DNA of 64,000 nt, from NCBI GenBank assembly GCA_963734635.1, contig CAVTIA010000010.1:186001-250000 (forward strand), read 5' to 3'. Shown piece after piece: positions 57,264-64,000 of this stretch (the stretch's first letter is position 1; each line of letters begins with the position of its first letter). The notes beneath the pieces are model-generated. The model searched no databases. It had not been told where the DNA came from and was given only the letters and a program-made list of their open reading frames with translations. A program made the position numbers and the translations under genes. Source of the DNA: DATCJA01 sp963734635. Lineage in GTDB: Bacteria > Acidobacteriota > Vicinamibacteria > Vicinamibacterales > UBA2999.

Positions 57264-57317
57264 ATGGCGAAGAAGGCTGCCAAGGGCGGGAAGAAAAAGG
57301 CCGCGAAGAAGCGGTAA
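57264..57317 (+). CDS. Lysine-rich microprotein, copy 1
   Basis: A 17-residue frame MAKKAAKGGKKKAAKKR, with nine Lys. Evidence that it is a gene: GAGGAGA lies 6 nt before the ATG, a good promoter lies upstream, a strong intrinsic terminator follows 19 nt after the stop, and a second near-identical frame is found 276 nt away. The composition recalls the Lys/Ala-rich tails of histone H1-like and AlgP-type proteins, so nucleic-acid binding is a reasonable guess, nothing more. I do not know it as a named family. It is too short for ordinary gene finders. Confidence 0.75.
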   Translation: MAKKAAKGGKKKAAKKR

Positions 57318-57336
57318 GACTTCCTCCGGAATTTAC

Positions 57337-57365
57337 GGGGTGCTCATCGAGCACCCCATTTTTTT
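57337..57365 (+). terminator. Intrinsic terminator of microprotein copy 1
   Basis: A perfect 9-bp stem GGGGTGCTC / GAGCACCCC with an ATC loop, then A and seven T. Confidence 0.92.
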
Positions 57366-57539
57366 ACGTCGTTCTCGCCCCACAGTTTCTTGAGTTGCTG
57401 CTCTCCTCATCGCGCTCATCACGGGAGAGCCCACGAAGCGAGACCGCCGATGCTCGGGCCGACGTGCCAGGCGGCAGAGTGCGCCGGGTGATCGGGCGGA
57501 TTGGCTCGCAATCAAACCACCGAAAGGGGGGATTAAGCG

Positions 57540-57590
57540 ATGGCGAAGAAGGCTAAGGGCGGCAAGAAGAAGGCGGCGAAGAAGAGATAA
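57540..57590 (+). CDS. Lysine-rich microprotein, copy 2
   Basis: A 16-residue frame MAKKAKGGKKKAAKKR, the same as copy 1 except for one Ala fewer. A G-rich AAAGGGGGG lies 8 nt before the ATG. Although the peptides match, codons differ in places (AAGAAG against AAAAAG, AGA against CGG for the last Arg) and the flanks are unrelated, so the peptide is under selection. It has its own terminator. I see no clear promoter in 57371-57539, so it may depend on readthrough or an unusual promoter. Confidence 0.72.
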   Translation: MAKKAKGGKKKAAKKR

Positions 57591-57611
57591 CGCCGAACTC
57601 TCGCCACGGCG

Positions 57612-57678
57612 CCCCAACGCGCAGGCGTGCGCGTTGGGGGCCCGCCATGGGGGTGCGCCGATGCGCGCCCCCTTTTTT
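57612..57678 (+). terminator. Double hairpin terminator of microprotein copy 2
   Basis: Two hairpins in a row: a perfect 12-bp stem CCCCAACGCGCA / TGCGCGTTGGGG (57612-57639, 4-nt loop) and a 10-bp stem GGGGGTGCGC / GCGCGCCCCC (57649-57672, CGAT loop, one G-T pair) followed by six T. The second is a classical intrinsic terminator. Confidence 0.9.
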
Positions 57679-57688
57679 GTGTACACGT

Positions 57689-57733
57689 AAGTCAAAAGGC
57701 AAAGGTCAAAAGTCAAAGGGCAACTTTTGACTT
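57689..57733. repeat. Period-7 array (AAGTCAA type) closing on itself
   Basis: AAGTCAA, AAGGCAA, AGGTCAA, AAGTCAA, AGGGCAA, then CTTTTGACTT, which is complementary to the units. It lies at the end of the minus-strand HEAT gene (stop at 57732-57734) and after the copy 2 terminator. Confidence 0.82.
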
Positions 57734-59921
57734 AGTCGATGACCCCGTCCGAGATGCGAACGCGGCGGATGACATCACCCGGGACCAGCCGATCCACCAC
57801 ATCCATACCGTTCACGACATGCCCCATCACCGTATAGCGGCCGTCGAGGTGCGGCTGCGGTGAGTGCGTGATGAAGAACTGGCTGCCCCCCGTATCCTCC
57901 CAGTCGAGTGCCATTCCGACTGTCCCGCGCAGATAAGGGCGCATGTTGATCTCGTCCCGAATCGTGTAGCCGGGGCCACCCTCGCCGTCCCCGCGCGGAT
58001 CGCCGTCCTGCACGACGAAATCGGCGACAACGCGATGGATGGCGATCCCGTCGAAGAAGTTCCGCCGCGCAAGCCCCACGAAGTTCGCAACCGTGAAGGG
58101 TGCATCGAGAATGGCCAACTCCATCTCGATGACACCGCGATCGGTCTCGATAAACGCATGCGGTGAAAACTTGGGGCTGATCAGCCATTGCCGCTCTGCG
58201 TCGGTGAGAGGACGGGCAGGAGCCGGGCGGATAGCTTCGTCCACCGCGGCATCGACGCTGCCGCGCTCACGATAGATCGTCAACGCCCGCACACGAACGG
58301 CCCAGTCACGGTCGCGCAGCGCTTCTTGAAGCAGCGGCTCGGCTGCCTGCGGATCTACCTGGTTCACCGCGGTTAGAATCGCGCTGCGCGCGATATAGGT
58401 GCTGTCGCCGGCCGCTTCCCGATAAGCCGCGACAAGCGCTGCCCCTGCACCCTGAGCCTTGATCTGCGCGAGCCCGTTGGCGGCCGCCGCACGTACGGCG
58501 AAGTCGTCGGTCTTCAGCCGCTCAACGAGAATCTTGTCGACACCGGGAGCCTTGGCCGCAACAAGCGCCGACAGCACGGCCGGCACAACACGTGGATCGC
58601 GATCCCCGAGCAGCGCCATGAGCGCGGGAACACCCTGCCCCGAGGGCAATGATCCGAGCGCAGCGGCCTGCGCGATGCGGGCGGTCCAATCCCGGTCCTC
58701 GTCCAGGCCCGACAGCGTGACGAGAAAGCCTTCCGGGTCAATTCGCGCAAGGCTGCGCATCGCGAGACCGCGAATCGTGGGAGACCTGTCGGAGAGCAGG
58801 TCGAGCATGACGTCCAGAGTGTCGTGTCGCGCCACCGCGGCCAGTGCAGTCATGGCCTCGACGCGAAGGAGCGAATCGGCCTGCCCGTCCGCCACAATGC
58901 GTGTGAGAACCGGCGCAGCGGCCGCATCCTGGATAGCTGCGGCTGCGCGAATCGCCTGCACGACAACGGCCGGGTCGGCCGCGCGACGCTCGATGATTTG
59001 GCGCAGGGCAGCGGCAGCCGACGTCACCTTCATGACGCCGAGCCCGCGTGCGGCAAAGGCAGGTGTATAGCGGCCCGGCGTGTCGAGGAGCGCGATGAGG
59101 GCAGGCGCGGCGCGCGTATCACCGAGCCGCTGCAACGCATACGCGACCGGCCACCATGTGGAAACGGGCCGACCTGAGGCATCGAGAGCCGCCGCAGCCA
59201 GAGCCTCGTACGACCCGAGCCGGACGAGCGCGTACAAGCCAAGCCGCGCCGCCTCGACGGGCGGCGCCAACGGATACGCAAGATCGTCAGAGGCAATCGA
59301 CGCGATGACTCCGGCCCGTACGTGCCGCAGCACCATGTCGCTGACCGCAGTCGCATCGGCGCGCACGCCCAGGATGCCCAGGGCCTCGGCGGCGCGGCCT
59401 CCCACCAGAGGATCCGTGTCGGCAAGGGCAGCAAGCAGCGGCGTGCGGGCCGACGGATCGCCGACAAGGCCAAGCGCAAACGCCGCCATCTGGCGCACTT
59501 CTGACTCTGAGTCGGCGCTCAGCAACTTCGTCAGGGGCTCAACCGCATCGCGCAGGCCAACGCGGCCGAGCGCGAGTGCGGCGCGACGCCTGACGCGCGC
59601 CTCCGGGTCGCCGAGCAGTCGAATCAGGTCCGATGGGGCCGGAGGCGCAACTATGGCTGGCTGAGTGCGCGTCGCGGGAACGAGAACGACTGGAGCTGGA
59701 GGGTTCGGATCCCGCAACAAACGCTGGTCTTCAAGACGCAGGATCCATCCGAGCTTCTCTTCCCACGTGACGACCGGCGGGTCGACGGAAACAGAAGAAG
59801 GAGATGACGCCGGCGGAGCGGTCGCACAGGACGCAACCAACATCACCAGGCCCCAGGCCACAGGGCTCAGGGCCCAGGCACAAGCACCACATGTCTTAGT
59901 TGTGACTTGTGACTTGTGCAT
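57732..59921 (-). CDS. HEAT-repeat lipoprotein with C-terminal cyclophilin domain
   Basis: A 729-residue protein. An N-terminal lipobox (GLVMLVASC) at about residue 32 suggests a lipoprotein. Residues about 90-530 are HEAT/PBS-lyase-like helical repeats (for example LGDPEARVRRRAALALGRVG and DSESEVRQMAAFALGLVGD). Residues about 565-729 are a cyclophilin-type peptidyl-prolyl isomerase (IELAILDAPFTVANFVGLARRN, FVVQDGDPRGDGEGGPGYTI, GSQFFITHSPQPHLDGRYTVMGHV). The ATG at 59921 is preceded by no clear Shine-Dalgarno. The first 30 codons are encoded by two period-7 arrays. Probably a periplasmic folding factor on a protein-binding scaffold. Confidence 0.88.
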   Translation of the reverse strand: MHKSQVTTKTCGACAWALSPVAWGLVMLVASCATAPPASSPSSVSVDPPVVTWEEKLGWILRLEDQRLLRDPNPPAPVVLVPATRTQPAIVAPPAPSDLIRLLGDPEARVRRRAALALGRVGLRDAVEPLTKLLSADSESEVRQMAAFALGLVGDPSARTPLLAALADTDPLVGGRAAEALGILGVRADATAVSDMVLRHVRAGVIASIASDDLAYPLAPPVEAARLGLYALVRLGSYEALAAAALDASGRPVSTWWPVAYALQRLGDTRAAPALIALLDTPGRYTPAFAARGLGVMKVTSAAAALRQIIERRAADPAVVVQAIRAAAAIQDAAAAPVLTRIVADGQADSLLRVEAMTALAAVARHDTLDVMLDLLSDRSPTIRGLAMRSLARIDPEGFLVTLSGLDEDRDWTARIAQAAALGSLPSGQGVPALMALLGDRDPRVVPAVLSALVAAKAPGVDKILVERLKTDDFAVRAAAANGLAQIKAQGAGAALVAAYREAAGDSTYIARSAILTAVNQVDPQAAEPLLQEALRDRDWAVRVRALTIYRERGSVDAAVDEAIRPAPARPLTDAERQWLISPKFSPHAFIETDRGVIEMELAILDAPFTVANFVGLARRNFFDGIAIHRVVADFVVQDGDPRGDGEGGPGYTIRDEINMRPYLRGTVGMALDWEDTGGSQFFITHSPQPHLDGRYTVMGHVVNGMDVVDRLVPGDVIRRVRISDGVID
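59848..59919. repeat. Two period-7 arrays in the N-terminal codons of the HEAT lipoprotein
   Basis: On the plus strand: AGGCCCC, AGGCCAC, AGGGCTC, AGGGCCC, AGGCACA (59848-59882) and TTGTGAC, TTGTGAC, TTGTGC (59900-59919). Read on the minus strand they encode the start and hydrophobic signal of the lipoprotein (MHKSQVTT and AWALSPVAWGLVM). Confidence 0.78.
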
Positions 59922-59975
59922 CCTCGCTCGGATGATAGCATGCAGCCACCGGCGCCTCCGGCTCGGCTCTGGCAC

Positions 59976-60614
59976 ATGTCATTTCAATACATCGCGATCG
60001 AAGGCCCGATCGGTGTCGGCAAGACATCGCTCGCTGAGCGCCTGGCGTCGCGGCTCGACGCAGCCTTCGTGCGAGAGGAAATGGAGAACCCGTTCCTCGC
60101 CGATTTCTACTCGGGCCGCCCAGGTGCGGCCCTGCAGGCGCAGCTCTTCTACCTGTTGAACCGTCATCGCCAGCAACTGACGCTCCGCCAGGGCGATCTC
60201 TTTGCGCAGATGACCGTCGCCGACTATCTCTTCGACAGGGACAAGATCTTCGCCTACCTGAACCTCGACGACAACGAGCTGTTCATCTATCAGCGGCTCT
60301 ACGAGCTTCTGGCGCGCGACGTGCCGTCGCCCGATCTCGTCGTCTATCTTCAGGCGCCGAGCGACGTGCTGGTACGGCGCGTACGCGATCGGGCCAAAGA
60401 CGCGGCGGACGAGACGCCGATGCCCGAAGCGAACTACATTCGCGAGCTCAACGAGGCGTACCAGCACTTCTTCTTTCACTACTCGACAACGCCGTTGCTG
60501 GTGGTCGAAACGTCACAAGTCGATCTGGCTGCGAGCGATGGTGCGGTGGACGATCTGCTCCGCCAGATCCGGACGATGAACAGGGGCACCAGGTACTGCG
60601 TACCAAGGACGTAA
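59976..60614 (+). CDS. Deoxynucleoside kinase
   Basis: A 212-residue P-loop kinase of the deoxyadenosine/deoxycytidine kinase type. P-loop YIAIEGPIGVGKTSLAERL; then the DRDKIFAYLNL segment typical of the family, and the LID-like region RRVRDRAKDAADE. It phosphorylates salvaged deoxynucleosides. The ATG at 59976 gives the family start MSFQYIAIEGP; an ATG at 59940 would add 12 residues. Divergent from the HEAT gene and followed by accD. Confidence 0.88.
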   Translation: MSFQYIAIEGPIGVGKTSLAERLASRLDAAFVREEMENPFLADFYSGRPGAALQAQLFYLLNRHRQQLTLRQGDLFAQMTVADYLFDRDKIFAYLNLDDNELFIYQRLYELLARDVPSPDLVVYLQAPSDVLVRRVRDRAKDAADETPMPEANYIRELNEAYQHFFFHYSTTPLLVVETSQVDLAASDGAVDDLLRQIRTMNRGTRYCVPRT

Positions 60615-60633
60615 ATTCAGGTAATCTCCCCTC

Positions 60634-61542
60634 ATGGCCTGGTTCAAGAAGGCGCGCAAGCGGATGGAATCGGCGACGGCGGAAAAGCCGAGCCGCGTGC
60701 CGGAAGGTCTGTGGGTCAAATGTCCCGGGTGCGGCCAGATCCTGTACAACAAGGACCTCGAAAACAATCTGAACGTCTGCCCCAAGTGCGCGCACCATTT
60801 CCGGATCAGCGCAAGGGAGCGGCTGCAGGTCCTCTTTGACGAGGGAATCTGGACAGAGCACCACGTGCAGCTTGCCTCCAACGATCCGCTGCACTTCACT
60901 GACACCAAAGCGTACCGCGACCGCCTGCGGGCGACCGAAGACACGATCAAGATGAAAGATGCGGTCGTCATCGCGACCGGCCGCCTCGACAGCATTGAAG
61001 TGGTGGTCGCCGCCATGGAGTACACATTCATCGGCGGCAGCATGGGCGTCGTCGTGGGAGAGAAGATTACGCGGGCAGTAGAGAGGGCGCTCGAGCACAA
61101 ACAGCCCCTGATCGTGGTGTCGTGCTCGGGCGGCGCGCGCATGATGGAGGGAGTGCTGTCGCTGATGCAGATGGCCAAGATCTCGGCAGCGCTCGCGCGG
61201 CTCGATCGGGCCGGGGTTCCGTTCGTGTCGGTGCTCACCGATCCGACAACCGGCGGTGTCACCGCGAGCTTTGCGATGCTCGGCGATCTCAATATCGCGG
61301 AGCCAAAAGCACTCATTGGCTTTGCGGGGCCGCGCGTCATCGAGCAGACGATCAGGCAGAAGCTGCCGGAGGGATTTCAGCGCAGCGAGTTCCTGCTCGA
61401 GCACGGCATGCTCGACATGGTGGTCGACCGACGCGAGATGAAGGCGCTGCTCTCGCGCGTGCTGCGCTTCATGGGCGCGGCACCGGCCCCGCCCCAGCCG
61501 CCGGTTACTGTCGCCGCGACAGCCGACGCGGAACAGGGCTGA
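60634..61542 (+). CDS. accD: Acetyl-CoA carboxylase carboxyltransferase beta subunit
   Basis: A 302-residue AccD. The zinc finger is CPGCGQILY...NVCPKCAHHFRIS near residues 30-55. The crotonase-fold body has VVSCSGGARMMEGVLSLMQMAK, LTDPTTGGVTASFAMLGD and GPRVIEQTIRQKLPEGFQ. With AccA it transfers carboxyl from biotin to acetyl-CoA, the first step of fatty acid synthesis. accA is not in the window. folC follows directly, the frequent accD-folC pairing. Confidence 0.96.
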   Translation: MAWFKKARKRMESATAEKPSRVPEGLWVKCPGCGQILYNKDLENNLNVCPKCAHHFRISARERLQVLFDEGIWTEHHVQLASNDPLHFTDTKAYRDRLRATEDTIKMKDAVVIATGRLDSIEVVVAAMEYTFIGGSMGVVVGEKITRAVERALEHKQPLIVVSCSGGARMMEGVLSLMQMAKISAALARLDRAGVPFVSVLTDPTTGGVTASFAMLGDLNIAEPKALIGFAGPRVIEQTIRQKLPEGFQRSEFLLEHGMLDMVVDRREMKALLSRVLRFMGAAPAPPQPPVTVAATADAEQG

Positions 61543-61543
61543 G

Positions 61544-62836
61544 TTGCTCGACCGGCTGTTCGCGCTCGAGACGTTCGGCATCAAGCTCGGTCTCGGGAAC
61601 ATCTCACGCCTCTGCGCCGCGCTCGACCATCCCGAACGGTCGTTTACTGCACTTCACATTGCCGGCACCAACGGGAAGGGGTCTGTCACCGCGATGGTGC
61701 ATGCGGCGCTCGTCGCAGCAGGCATCCGCGCGGCGAGGTACGTGTCGCCGCATCTGATTGACCTGCGGGAACGGTTTGTCATTGGGAACGAACCCGTTGA
61801 TGCCGCCGCGCTCGAAAGCGCCGCACAACACGTGCTCGATTGTGCCGATCGCCTTCGCACGGCCGGCGATCTGCCGGTGCATCCGACGTTCTTTGAAGCG
61901 ACGACCGCCATCGCGTTCGAGCTGTTCCGACGCGCCCGCGTCGCGGTTGCGGTAATAGAAGTTGGCCTCGGCGGCCGATTCGATTCGACGAACGTGATTC
62001 CTGCGTCGGCGGGCGCCATTACGACGATCGGCTTCGATCACCAGGAACTCCTTGGCGATACGCTCGAAGCCATCGCGTACGAAAAGGCCGGCATCATCAA
62101 GCCGGGAATGCCGGTGGTGATCGGCGCGTTGCCCGAGCAGGCGCGTCAAGTGGTCGCAGCAGTCGCCAACGATCGACACGCCACTCTGATCGAAGCCGCG
62201 GCGAACGCCACGGTGGAGTGCCAGATGCACGACGGACGCGGCACTGTGTCTATCGAAACCCCGGACGCACACTACGGGCCGGTGATCCTGGGCCTGCGCG
62301 GTGAGCACCAGGTTCAAAACGCGCTGGTCGCCGTTCGTCTTCTCGAAGCCGCAAGACACACGGTCGCCATTCCGCTGCCGCGAGACGCCATCGAGCGCGG
62401 TCTCGTGGACGTCGATTGGCCTGGGCGCCTCGAGCTGATTCGAATGCCCGATGGGGCGCAGGTGCTGCTCGATGCCGCCCACAACGGAGAAGGCGCACAG
62501 GCACTCTCTGCCTATCTGGAGCGATGGCACCCGGAACGCCCCGCACTCGTCATCGGGATGATGCGCGACAAGCACGTCTCGGATATCGTTGACCCCCTGC
62601 TGCCGGCGGTCTCCTTGATCATCGCAACCGCCGCCGACACACCGCGTGCGCTTGCAGCGCGAGAACTGGCAATGCGGATCGCCGCGCGGGGGGCATCCAA
62701 TGTGCGCGCCGAACCAGATCCGGCGATGGCGGTCGAGCACGCCCTCGCGACGAGCCGCAGCGTGTGCGTAACGGGCTCCATTTTCCTGATCGGGGCCGTT
62801 CGCGACCGTCTTCGACGACGTGCTATCCTGCGGTAA
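61544..62836 (+). CDS. folC: Folylpolyglutamate/dihydrofolate synthase
   Basis: A 430-residue Mur-ligase-type enzyme adding glutamate to folates. The P-loop is HIAGTNGKGSVTAMV; later motifs are YVSPHLIDLRERF, EVGLGGRFDSTNVI, GFDHQELLGDTLEAIAYEKAGIIK and LDAAHNGEGAQALSAYLE. A TTG start one base after accD. It is followed by lptD on the same strand. Confidence 0.94.
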   Translation: MLDRLFALETFGIKLGLGNISRLCAALDHPERSFTALHIAGTNGKGSVTAMVHAALVAAGIRAARYVSPHLIDLRERFVIGNEPVDAAALESAAQHVLDCADRLRTAGDLPVHPTFFEATTAIAFELFRRARVAVAVIEVGLGGRFDSTNVIPASAGAITTIGFDHQELLGDTLEAIAYEKAGIIKPGMPVVIGALPEQARQVVAAVANDRHATLIEAAANATVECQMHDGRGTVSIETPDAHYGPVILGLRGEHQVQNALVAVRLLEAARHTVAIPLPRDAIERGLVDVDWPGRLELIRMPDGAQVLLDAAHNGEGAQALSAYLERWHPERPALVIGMMRDKHVSDIVDPLLPAVSLIIATAADTPRALAARELAMRIAARGASNVRAEPDPAMAVEHALATSRSVCVTGSIFLIGAVRDRLRRRAILR

Positions 62837-62888
62837 TTTCCCGAGAGCCGGCCAAGGGTTGTCCCTTGAGATTCCGCCATTCGTGACA

Positions 62889-64000
62889 ATGAAGGTGAAA
62901 GCCCTTGGCTCGGTCGCCGGTCTCTCTTCGGCGCGCGTGGCGCGCGTCGTGGGCTTTTCGCGGGTTTTCTTTTGCGCGCTCTGTGCGTGTGCGGCCCCGG
63001 CGCTGGCCCAGACGACTCCCCCCCCCGCAGCGCCGGCCAGGAATGACCCATTCTTCGGCACCTGCACAAGCTCCACCCAATGGCATTACGAGCAGATGTC
63101 CGTGGATCACGTCCGTCTGACCGGTCAGGTACAGGTCGAATGTCCGCAGATGGCATTTTTCGCGGACGTCATCGACATGTACACGGATCCCGAGCTGCGC
63201 ATCGTCGCCACTGGCAACGTCGTCTTCACCAATCCCGAAGGGCGCCTGGCCGCCGAACGCGTCGACTTCAACGTCGCGAAGGGAACAGGTACCTTCTACG
63301 TCGCGTCCGGCATCATGTCGCTCGGCGAAGAAGTCGACCGCGCGCAGTTCGGCAATCAGGAGCCGGAGGTCTACTTCTACGGCGATACCATCGAGAAACT
63401 CGGGCAGCGCAAGTACCGGTTGACCCGTGGAGGCTTCACCACATGCGTTCAGCCGACGCCACGGTGGGAGGTCACCAGCGATTCCGTTGTGCTCACCCTG
63501 GACGACTACGCAATCGCGCGAAACACGGTGCTCCGCGTGAAAGGAGTGCCGATGCTGTACCTGCCGGTGCTCTATTATCCAATCAAGAGTGACGATCGGG
63601 CCACCGGTTTTCTGCTTCCGACGTACGGCACTTCGACACTGCGCGGCCAAAGCCTCAGCAACGGCTTCTTCTGGGCGATTGGACAGAGCCAGGATGTGAC
63701 GTTCGTTCATGACTGGTTCACGAGGATCGGCCAGGGAGCAGGCGCGGAGTACCGATATGTGGCCAGTCAGAACTCATACGGCAACTTCCGCGTTTACCGC
63801 CTCGACCAGCACCAGGCGGAATTCCGGCAGAACGGACAGGTGACGCGTTTGCCGGCGCAGTCTTCGTATCAGGTCACCGCGGCCGGCAATCAGATGTTGG
63901 GCACCTCGGTACGCGCGCTGGAGCGCATTGACTACAGCACCAGCATCGTCACGCAGCAGCTCTACCAGCAGAGTCTCTACCAGGCATCCAATGCCACGCG
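62889..64000 (+). CDS. lptD: LPS-assembly protein LptD (5' part)
   Basis: The first 370 codons of a large outer-membrane protein, cut off by the window end. A signal peptide (CACAAPALAQ at its end) and a Pro/Ala linker are followed by an OstA-like N-terminal domain with repeated strands (VRLTGQVQVECPQMAFFADVIDMY, RIVATGNVVFTNPEGRLAAERV) and then the start of the LptD barrel (GVPMLYLPVLYYPIKSDDRATGFLLPTYG). It inserts lipopolysaccharide into the outer leaflet, evidence for a didermic cell. ATG 62889 has only a weak Shine-Dalgarno; in-frame GTG 62883 is an alternative. Confidence 0.88.
   Translation, partial: MKVKALGSVAGLSSARVARVVGFSRVFFCALCACAAPALAQTTPPPAAPARNDPFFGTCTSSTQWHYEQMSVDHVRLTGQVQVECPQMAFFADVIDMYTDPELRIVATGNVVFTNPEGRLAAERVDFNVAKGTGTFYVASGIMSLGEEVDRAQFGNQEPEVYFYGDTIEKLGQRKYRLTRGGFTTCVQPTPRWEVTSDSVVLTLDDYAIARNTVLRVKGVPMLYLPVLYYPIKSDDRATGFLLPTYGTSTLRGQSLSNGFFWAIGQSQDVTFVHDWFTRIGQGAGAEYRYVASQNSYGNFRVYRLDQHQAEFRQNGQVTRLPAQSSYQVTAAGNQMLGTSVRALERIDYSTSIVTQQLYQQSLYQASNAT

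Overview
The window is 64 kb of GC-rich, gene-dense bacterial chromosome with no rRNA, tRNA, CRISPR array, prophage or transposase that I could find. The gene set is that of a didermic (Gram-negative-type) heterotroph: LptD, a TonB/ExbB/ExbD system, an Oar-like TonB-dependent receptor with a carboxypeptidase-like N-terminal domain, Lsp/Lgt lipoprotein processing, and many small secreted metallo-hydrolases. This mix, together with repeats that read 'VRLKPDTTY' when translated, suggests an Acidobacteriota genome of the Vicinamibacteria type. That assignment is from memory and was not searched.

Layout. 1-10 kb is accessory: a DUF4136 protein, a histidine kinase followed by a scrap of a second kinase, two metallo-beta-lactamase-fold enzymes, a Tat-exported amidohydrolase, a secreted protein with a plant-lectin-like motif, a MobA-like nucleotidyltransferase and a convergent pair of 68-residue cold-shock proteins. 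9-20 kb holds an ABC ATPase without a Walker A lysine, a Fur repressor fused to a ferritin-like domain, erpA, class I fumarase divergent from aspartate ammonia-lyase, bioY, thiD, moaE/moaD, prfA, prmC (frameshifted) and a HIT protein. 20-30 kb has HAD-M16-M16 on the minus strand, divergent from ileS-lspA-lgt-rluD-nudix. 30-38 kb holds lon, a DksA/TraR protein, rpmB, ridA and relA/spoT. 38-46 kb has a TPR lipoprotein, a heavily frameshifted Oar-like receptor, a two-haem cytochrome c and tonB-exbB-exbD-exbD. 46-55 kb is a long minus-strand series tgt-yajC-secD-secF-uppP-DUF502-hppA, divergent from ddl and a TPR protein. 57-64 kb contains two tiny lysine-rich genes, a HEAT-repeat/cyclophilin lipoprotein, a deoxynucleoside kinase, accD, folC and the start of lptD.

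Most of the core genes serve envelope building (ddl, uppP, lspA, lgt, lptD, secDF-yajC, accD), translation (ileS, prfA, prmC, tgt, rpmB, rluD) and cofactors (moaD/E, thiD, bioY, folC). The minus-strand energy block (hppA, tonB-exbBD) couples pyrophosphate and ion gradients to outer-membrane transport.

Three things stand out. (1) Two near-identical 16-17 residue Lys/Ala/Gly microprotein genes (57264-57317 and 57540-57590), each with its own Shine-Dalgarno sequence and a strong terminator; a consensus promoter lies upstream of the first. (2) A dispersed set of period-7 tandem arrays in intergenic DNA. The 7-mer differs at each locus, and several arrays fold back as inverted pairs; at one locus the array forms the N-terminus of a lipoprotein gene. 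(3) A palindromic repeat inserted twice, in frame, in moaE. Frameshifts in ileS and prmC sit in otherwise well-conserved coding sequence and may be assembly errors; the receptor at 39-42 kb carries too many to be read as intact.
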